Assembly: GCA_027186245.1 (NCBI GenBank)
Contig: CP114497.1
Coordinates: forward strand, 9,493,501-9,557,500
Length of the DNA stretch: 64,000 nt
Origin: Coriaria nepalensis
Lineage: Eukaryota > Streptophyta > Magnoliopsida > Cucurbitales > Coriariaceae
Reading direction: 5' to 3'
The notes below the pieces were generated by a model that searched no databases, had not been told where the DNA came from, and saw nothing but the letters and a program-made list of their open reading frames with translations. The position numbers and the translations under genes are program-made. Below are positions 56,230 through 64,000 of this stretch, piece after piece; the stretch's first letter is position 1, and every line of letters starts with the position of its first letter.

Positions 56230-59200
56230 TTAGTCATCTTCATCGCGAAGTAATGAGAATCAAAAAGGGTAAAATTTGTGACCATTCCCCTCATAGAACT
56301 TGTTTTGGAACTCATAGAAGGCATGGACCATGCCAATAATGAGAACGCCAACCGTTGTGCACACGAATACAACTATGCCAATAATGAGAATAATGATACT
56401 ATTGTACCTGTAGCCATTTTACAATATTTGTTACCTCCGTTCATCTTGTGTAGTTTATGCTTTTGAGAAAAACATTGGTAACTGAGGAAGCACTTACCCC
56501 CAAGCTAGAAGTACAACCTTGTCATAGAATACGCTTGACAATTCTGAATGAGCGAACCTGAACAAAGCCACAGAAAAGACAAAAAGGGGAGCCAATCAGT
56601 TGTTCATCAGAGTTTCTGTAATCAGATTCCCTGAAAAGCATGCACTTATGCATGTATTGATTTCTTCTTCATACCCGAGTGCCCACAAACGTAAATAGGA
56701 TGCTGTATTAGAAACTGCCCCAAGCACAAACTCTATGGTATGTATCAGTTTATGTACAAAGACCTCACTAAACTCAAAATCCTCATGGCCATGAGAGTCC
56801 TGATATGTTTCCATTTCAACAGGGTCATCAATGCTGTGAAGCGGCGTGTATGTCTGACCTTTGTGCCTCTGATGTGCGCAGTATCAAAAAACAGTCATAA
56901 CTTAATAAGAAATGGGGAAAAAAGCTGCTAGGACAGAAAGGCAAGGTGAGTGCGTCCAAATATTTTTTAGTCACCTCTTTGTGTTGTTTCTGTAAAAGAA
57001 AAGGCTTGGGAAACAACATCCATGGTACAGAAACAAGGGCAGATAGGAGGAGCAGAATCTGGGAGATAAATCAGACATGGTTAGAATTAGTCCATCTCAT
57101 GCTACATTAAGAAAGGTTCCTCAACATAAATTACTATTTGAGAAATAAACCTGAAGAAATTTCTGGCCTGCAAAAAGCTGATTATCACCAAGATCATCAG
57201 TAGGACTGAGGAGCATGTATATCATTACGTAATAAAGATCAGCTTGAGAGCCAGTACACCATTTCATGATTATGAGGAGAGAAAGGTAGCCAAACAAGCT
57301 GTTCAGAAAAATCACATGGGGAACAAGTTGGTGCCTAAGCACGCACAGTTAATAACACATGTAGTAAGTAACTTCCCTAAATTACCTAATGAGAATACAT
57401 CAGATAAAAATTCAAGTGGTTTGTCCGAATTTAGTACCTGAGATGACTTACCAAATATGTATGCTGTCTCCAAAGAGTTTTGCATTAAAGTAGCTCAGTA
57501 TAATCCGAAGGTTCATTTGGGTAACTCCCAGTAGTATAGACATCTTCATCTTTAATGAATTGAGAAATGGTAATTCAGTTCAGCTACCATGCTATTTCGG
57601 ATCGATGCCAAATGGGTAAGTGTCACTTACTTTTATTAAGCCTACAGTGGTAGCATCCCTATAGGCATCGCGACATCCATATGCGGAAGGTCCAAATAGT
57701 TGAAATGGAACTGAAAAGAATTCATTATATATAAAACCTGTGTAGATTGAAAATAGCGCCATCATCAAGATAACATAACGGCCACCGAAATTCATTTCTA
57801 TTATATCTCCAAGTTTCTGCAAATAATTAACGAGTATAAGTTGATGCAGGCAGTAAAATTTTTTGTCAATTTAAACAAGCCAATAGTTACTGACTGGAAA
57901 ATTTCCAAATTTCCTCTCCCTCATTATGAAATATAGTGTTGCCACCAACAAGCAGATACCATGGCCCCAATCACCGAACATTACAGCAAAAAGGAAAGGG
58001 AAAGTGATGACAGGGTTTACTTCCTGGTATCTGGCAACTCTGCAATATCATTAACTTCCTTAGTTGTCTCTACAAAGATTACCTTTCAAAATTAGACGCA
58101 GCTGTCAAATTCCTAATTAAAATCGTTCAACTTGAATAATACTCTATCTCCCTTATGATTTTTTGCCTGGTTGACTCTGCAGACATAATAACCCCTAATA
58201 AAATTGGCAGAATAGAGATTGTCAAGGTGACTCACCCAAAAGCATCCACAATTTCCTAAAATGCAGAAGTAAACTTGTTGGTACAGAAATATGTTGGTGG
58301 TTTTTTCTTTGTATGCAGAACTTTGAATATGGCCCCAACTTGAGAATTGCTGTCAAAGGTCGCCCGTTGCATTGCATTTCGAAGCTGCAAAAAGTCAAAG
58401 CCAAGCCCATAAAGTAAGCAACAATCATGTTTATGGACTTTCCAAAAACAAAGAAAACAATCATGTTTATGAGCTGGCGGCTTGTACAGGCAAAATTGAG
58501 AGGATGGACAATGTGCAGCAAGAACCAAGAAGGTTCAAGGTTTTAGGAACACTTATAAAACAAACCTGATTTGTCGCAAAAACAGGACACCAACCTTCAG
58601 CTACAAGACATTTTTTTGTGAGGTAAGTGGACTTTTCTTGCTTCATCTATTAAGTATGAAGGGAAATAAATTAATTAGCAAGCAAAATTTTACATTCATG
58701 CCTCAACTATTTCCAGCAAACATGCACACAAAGAGAAACACACAGAAGACAAAATAAGTAAATTTATATACGTAACCTAGAGGATAATACATTAGCAAAT
58801 TGAATATAGAAAAGAGTACCAGAAAATTCCAGCCCTCATATTGACGACCAAAGAGATTACTCCGGTGTGTCAACCCAACATCAATGGCAGTCTTCTAGAA
58901 AGTCTTCCAGACACCTAAAAATTGAAACTTAGAAAATCGGAATGTGTTTTAACAGTTCTCAACGACTGAATTAGAGTACAGAAGGATGGATTATTGCAAA
59001 AACCTGGAACAGAGCCAGTTTAGCACAAGAGTTTATGAAGCTATGCGTTGACTTGAGAAGTAAATCCAGAATAGGTACATAATAGTTATACATTCCTCTG
59101 AAATCATCCGAAATTGTTTGCTCGTGTCCTCTGTAAAAGGGTAACGATTTGCTCCAAAAGCTTTGCATATCTTCATAATTTTGTTCTTTGCTCTTTCGCC

Positions 59201-61000
59201 GGAATAGAAGATGATGAATACATTTTTATTGACCTGAACTAAGGTGGATGAGTTTTCCAGAAGAAGAGATTCACAAAGATGACCATCATGATAGAATCAT
59301 TTACAAGAAGAAATAACAAGTGTAAGTGAATAAAACAGAAGTAACATTTGAGGAAGCATATCTATGTACTCTAAGAAGAGAAGCATTTACAACAAAGGTT
59401 TGCAAGACTACCTTCTCTCCTAACACAGGATCAGTGACATCATTTGCAACCACAGCTTGCTTCAGAAACACATTACCCCTGGTTGCACGAAACAAAATCC
59501 TTTCGAAAGCCATCGATTTTTCTCTCAGAACAAGACCACTGACATATCCTAGTTTTACATGCTTCATAGGATCTGTTGCCATTTCCTACACAACAGCGAA
59601 ATCCTAGGCCTCAACCACAGTAACATATTTTCTTTCAGCATATTCTAAAAATAAAAGAGCAAACACTATAATCTATACTTGTTCCAGCAACAACGGACTG
59701 TCAATAGATCCTTCACCAGAGTTGTATTCAAGCTCCCTCTATTGAACAGCAACAGTTCTTTGAGCTGAACCAAAAAACTCTCCAGCCTGAAAAATCATAT
59801 AAACATTTCTTGTTCTTTAGACAACAGACTGTATCAAAAGCATATGCAAGAGAGAAGCAGTCCTCTAATAATACGGGACTGCAAAGAATAAAGCCGTACC
59901 TTCTGCAGAACAAGTTTATATTCTAATAGGTCATTGTGATTGTGCTGTAACTTTTCATTGTTGGCATTTATCTCTAACAACTCAGCTTCAAGTTCTCCAA
60001 GTTTCATCTGGCAAAGGCAACAGAAGTTTATTTCAATGAAGACATCGGAAGATTGGAGTCAAAATACCTCATCGTAATATCTAACAACCTCCAAGTTATC
60101 CAGATCAATATCTGCACCTGTGAAAGACCTTATCTACAGTGACAAACCAGCCTTTTTCATTTGTTCCCTGAAGAATCGTAGCTTACCATCCATTTCCCCG
60201 GCTCTTTTGATCTGCTTGGAAGAATGGTATACATGCAAATAAAATGAAATAAAAAAAACACCATATGATATCATTCTCTCAGTATTGCGCAATACAACCA
60301 ACCTTCAACCTTGTCATGAAGCAATGAAAATTATAATAAGAAATAAATAGGAATATCATCACACCTGAGCAGCATATGTCCCCTAGAAGGGACTTTTCTC
60401 TGCATTGAGCTGCAGATCAAATAATAAAAAGCAATTAAAAATGATAGTAAGGGATAGTATCAAAATATAAAATGTATATCCAACTCGGAGATCCCTCACT
60501 ATCAGACTACTTCTCATCGGTGTTCCCAAACTTACACACCTTAATCTCCCAAGATAATCACAATCAGGCGAACATCCTCTGAGCATAGTTTGAATTACAT
60601 GATTTAACATAATCACATTTCCAACTTGAAACAGATACACGTCATGAATTGGAGAATTATAAATCACGGAAAGAGTTAGACAAACTCGAATCACGTAACC
60701 ATTATAGTAAACAACGATTCACATTACCAAAATGTACCAGCAAACGCTGTCAGAGAATGAAATGACTTTGTTGTAGTGGAATTTAGATTGTGGCTTTAAA
60801 TTGATTATTCAATGTAGATGATCATTAATGGAAATTATTTCGAATCAGAGAAGACTCGCGTCATTGAATTGGAAAAGGCCAAGATCTCCGAGGTAGGAGA
60901 TCGTTCGATGCGCTGCTTCGATCGAAACAATCAATTGCACCAATTGCATCGGCTCCGAACGTAGCAGATCCATCGTCGGACAGCAACCGCGATCCGCCAT
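56230..61000 (-). pseudogene. V-type H+-ATPase subunit a (VHA-a2/a3-like), inactivated
   Basis: Subunit a forms the proton half-channels of the V-ATPase membrane sector. Exons in order on the minus strand match this family from [19 protein letters not shown] (ATG at 61000) to NKFYEG and LLRDEDD (56230). Between are [55 protein letters not shown] and [10 protein letters not shown]. Several lesions rule out a normal product. TAG at 60383-60385 replaces Gln in the SPFQRTYAAQ stretch. TAG at 59739-59741 replaces Gln after RTVAVQ. TGA at 56260-56262 falls in the final PFSFSLL codons. The exon 1 donor reads GAC then GCGAGT, and the last exon lacks the usual METLSAFLHALRLHW segment. Large parts remain readable, so inactivation is fairly recent (inference). 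Confidence 0.87.
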
Positions 61001-63350
61001 TATTGACTGCGTAAATCTTTAATCATAAACGCCGGACAATAAGGTCCGTCGGTCAGAGATCTCAACAGCGTTTTTTTTTTTTTTAATTTATATTCTTCCA
61101 CTCCACAGATCTATTAACGTTTCAAACATCCGGCGTCGTTTCATTATGCGTGTGCACTCCCGCCTTTTTTTTCCCGCCCCCATACGACGTCGGTTATTAT
61201 GTTTTCAAATTTCTAGAACACTGTAAATAATAATAAATAAATAAATCATTATTGGGCGAATAATTATTATTTATGTAAACAATCAAATTATACTAACAAC
61301 ATCGTGATTATGAACGAATCAACGAAATTTTCGAATCACCGAAATTTTGTTCGATATTCGAATTAAAACAAAAAACGTTTCAATCATGACAATTCCGCGA
61401 CATATCACGGTTTCTCAATAAACATAATTTTTGTTTAAAAAAATGAATAAATAACTCGAGTTAGCTAGCTGATACATAATCACTGTTTCAGAAGTCAAAT
61501 TTTCCCGCATAAAATACCTCGTTGTTGTATCTAGCCTTGAAGAAACATTAATACTTGTTAAAATTACGTGCAGGTTCCATCTAGCCATGTGAGCAAGGAA
61601 AGCCAAGAAGAAACGGATCAAGAATAGTGTTTGGCATGCACAAAATATTGCACGCGTGCTATAATAGCATTAGCATGCGTTGTCATAAAAATAGCTGCGC
61701 GACACTCGAGTTTGGAATGATCGATGCTTACTAGAAAGGGTCGTACGTGATAAATTACATCTAGAATCTTTTAATATTCGGTGATATTACAAGATCGCTT
61801 AAGAACTTACAGTTTAGTATTATTACATGGATGACTAATGACTAAATTACAAGGACTTCAACCCCTTTTTTGTGGGGTCTACAGATATATTACTCTTTCA
61901 CATGTTCGAAAAAAAAAATTGGTAAAATTAGGTATGACTTGAAAGAACGTTTTGGCAAATACGTTTAATTTGGGTGACATGAGTCAAATGTCTCGCTCGA
62001 AAAAGACATGACAGAGGACAGATGGAGAGTTAGGCATGAAATAATAAATAAACGGTATATCATAATGTAACTTTAAAAGCTATAGAATGTGCCCTCTGGG
62101 TGGTAGGGGTGTAGGGCCCATTTGCCGACCATCGGATCACTGGGTCCGGATGATCAGTTTATTACGATCGAATCGATTGACTACCGAGTTCTCTTCTTCC
62201 GCTACCCACTTCTTATGAACACTTTTATTCCAACATAGTCTATTTTTACTTCTTTTTTATTTGGATTTAGATGTTATATGTTGGGTTAGGTAGAACTGAT
62301 TATAAGGGTACTACCCTAATATGTTCGTGTCTAGCTAGCTTAGCTGGTTATAGTTCGAAAGAGCAAACACTACTGCTCTGATCTGCAGTTTGAAAATTAA
62401 TTAGACATGCAGAATCTAGCTACTAACTAAATTAAAGAAGATCAGGATCGAACAGGTGAATAAAAAAGCTAATGATCAGACGATCCAGTATTAATTAATT
62501 TAAACCGAGACCCAAGATTACCACCTGATCATGTGTTTCGTTATTAGAAGCACGGACTTCTAAGTTCTAAGTAATAATCGATGATCAAGATATACATCGC
62601 ATCTTACCGGGTACTGTGTAGTACTTTCCCATGATGCAAGCAATGATCATGTATTCTACGTATTTTTCCCGGGTTATATAAGAAATACATGCAAGCCGGC
62701 ATTAATATATCAGCCACGTATAGGACGAACGAGAAAATGTATGTCACGAAACAAACAATGAGTGTGTAATTTTGGAGAACTTCTCCTATGAAAATTGACT
62801 TATATACTATTTTTGAAATTTAATCAGTATTATTTAACAGAAATAAAAATATAATTAACATAAATTTTATTTACGAGTTTATAAAGATTATAAAAATAAT
62901 ACATAAATCAATCATTATTTCCTACATCTTAATTCGTACAAAACGATAATGCAACTCTTGGCACTGGAAATCCAACTTGCAGAGTGACGGGCAGTTAGGT
63001 ATGAAAGAGGAGGGTTTAAACTTAAAATGCAAAGACTTTTGTTCTTTATCTTCGCCCAGAAAGCTCTTTAATGAAAGATTCGAAGTAGATATTAAACAAA
63101 CATTGAAAACATGATTCAAAAAATTCCTTGCCTATCAAAACACGTAACCTCGTTTTCTCAATCACCAGACATGCAAACGGATAAACTGGGAAAAGCAGCT
63201 TCGAGTCCAACACCAATCAGAAAAGCTCATCACATTCATTATCATCCACATACCAGCCAAGAACTTTAGCATAAATAAATATGTGTACATAAATATATAA
63301 TACATATCTATCTATCCATCCAATCAAATCACAGTCGAAACTAAAGCAAT

Positions 63351-63400
<50 letters not shown>

Positions 63401-63673
63401 TAAATTAATTTCAAAACATTCAATATAATATTAAAATGAAGCGAATGAAGGGAAATCTCGACTGTTTTAAGAAAAACTCGAACCAATTAATCCTCATCCT
63501 GAATCCGCGATCGATCATCTCTTCTCTACCTACTTAATTTCCTATATGTGCTCCTCTACTGAAAAAATCAAGAAAAGAAACCTTGAAATTCGTCTTACAA
63601 CTGATCTCTAATCTGTTGAAGATGATGATATCAGACCTAGCTAGCGAGTTAGCATCAATTTTCATGATGATGA
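61001..63673. other. Intergenic, no gene recognised
   Basis: AT-rich region between the VHA-a pseudogene and the SHI/STY gene. A T run is at about 61071-61084 and a long TA microsatellite at 63352-63394. The right end is probably the SHI/STY 3' untranslated region. Confidence 0.5.
63352..63394. repeat. (TA)n microsatellite
   Basis: About 21 uninterrupted TA units, about 280 bases downstream of the SHI/STY stop codon. Confidence 0.9.
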
Positions 63674-64000
63674 TCAAGACCTTGAAGGCGGGAAAAACTG
63701 CGTACCAGCCATAAATGCATTGAGTGGAGCGGGATAGAGTGAAGAATGGTCAACCTGCAGCAATGTGACACCAGGAGGGTTAGTATTGGTCATCGCCGTC
63801 GTGGTGTTGGTTGCTCCAGCGATAACATTACCGCGACCTAACGCGCTCTCACCGGTTGGACTAGTGTAATTACGATGATCGGGACCTTGATCGTAAAGAA
63901 TTCCCTTGAAAACATGCCCTCCGATGTTTACAGCCGTCTGATAAGCAAACTCCTCATCCGCATCGTCCATTGAGCTGACTTTTACACACCGGAAAACTGC
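63674..64000 (-). CDS. SHI/STYLISH (SRS) family transcription factor, 3' part only
   Basis: SRS proteins are plant RING-like zinc-finger factors that promote auxin synthesis genes and shape gynoecium, stamen and lateral organ growth. Only the last 108 codons are inside the window; the 5' part, with the zinc finger, lies beyond the right edge. The visible part opens [20 protein letters not shown], continues into the IGGH domain [19 protein letters not shown], and ends [19 protein letters not shown] with a stop at 63674-63676. The IGGH sequence and the tail fit SHI, STY1 and STY2 better than LRP1. No break is seen. Confidence 0.92.
   Translation of the reverse strand, partial: AVFRCVKVSSMDDADEEFAYQTAVNIGGHVFKGILYDQGPDHRNYTSPTGESALGRGNVIAGATNTTTAMTNTNPPGVTLLQVDHSSLYPAPLNAFMAGTQFFPPSRS

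Noticed and set aside
60120..60150. A very short intron in the VHA-a copy, between LSL and GADIDLDN
   Set aside because: It would be about 25 nt, too short to be spliced; more likely an insertion or decayed boundary in the pseudogene.

Overview
This window is nuclear DNA from a flowering plant, most likely a woody core eudicot. Its genes are split by short AT-rich introns, the intergenic DNA is AT-rich with TA, AAT and GA microsatellites, and nearly every protein has a clear Arabidopsis-type relative. No bacterial, organellar or viral block was seen. Exon structures were built by hand from GT-AG (or GC-AG) boundaries and reading-frame continuity. Where a total length is given, all exons join in frame.

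Layout from left to right: (1) 0.4-3.2 kb, cyclin T on the minus strand. (2) 6.4-8.1 kb, a BAHD acyltransferase on the minus strand. (3) 10.2-13.9 kb, the AP-4 adaptor mu subunit on the minus strand, divergent from (4) a group C MAP kinase on the plus strand at 15.0-17.0 kb. (5) 19.0-19.7 kb, a group S1 bZIP locus with an intact sucrose-control uORF but a damaged main reading frame. (6) 20.5 kb, tRNA-Leu(CAA). (7) 21.0-22.1 kb, a TLC-domain membrane protein. (8) 22.6-25.2 kb, proteasome ATPase RPT4, head to head with (9) a plastid HflX-type GTPase at 25.5-28.8 kb. (10) 29.3-30.1 kb, a small unidentified gene with a plastid-like leader. (11) 31.2-35.3 kb, cytokinin oxidase close to CKX5. (12) 39.1-41.6 kb, a dead DYW-class PPR gene. 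(13) 42.0-43.4 kb, a CTLH/CRA (GID8-like) protein. (14) 44.2-46.3 kb, a purple acid phosphatase. (15) 47.1-48.3 kb, a 5'-truncated WAT1-like pseudogene beside (16) a decayed LINE at 48.4-50.1 kb. (17) 51.3-53.3 kb, the TFIIF beta subunit. (18) 54.3-55.8 kb, an RD19-type cysteine protease. (19) 56.2-61.0 kb, a dead V-ATPase subunit a gene. (20) 63.7 kb to the right edge, the 3' end of a SHI/STYLISH transcription factor gene.

The genes do not form a single pathway, as is usual for plants. Themes present include transcription elongation and initiation (cyclin T, TFIIF), protein turnover (RPT4, the GID8-like protein, RD19), hormone control (CKX, SHI/STY) and vesicle sorting (AP-4). Intact housekeeping genes are interleaved with four broken ones (bZIP, PPR, WAT1-like, VHA-a). 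That pattern fits loss of duplicate copies, but only comparison with the rest of the genome can show it. The most interesting locus is the bZIP: its regulatory peptide is preserved while the protein it should control has lost both ends of its frame. Three otherwise intact genes each use a GC-AG intron.
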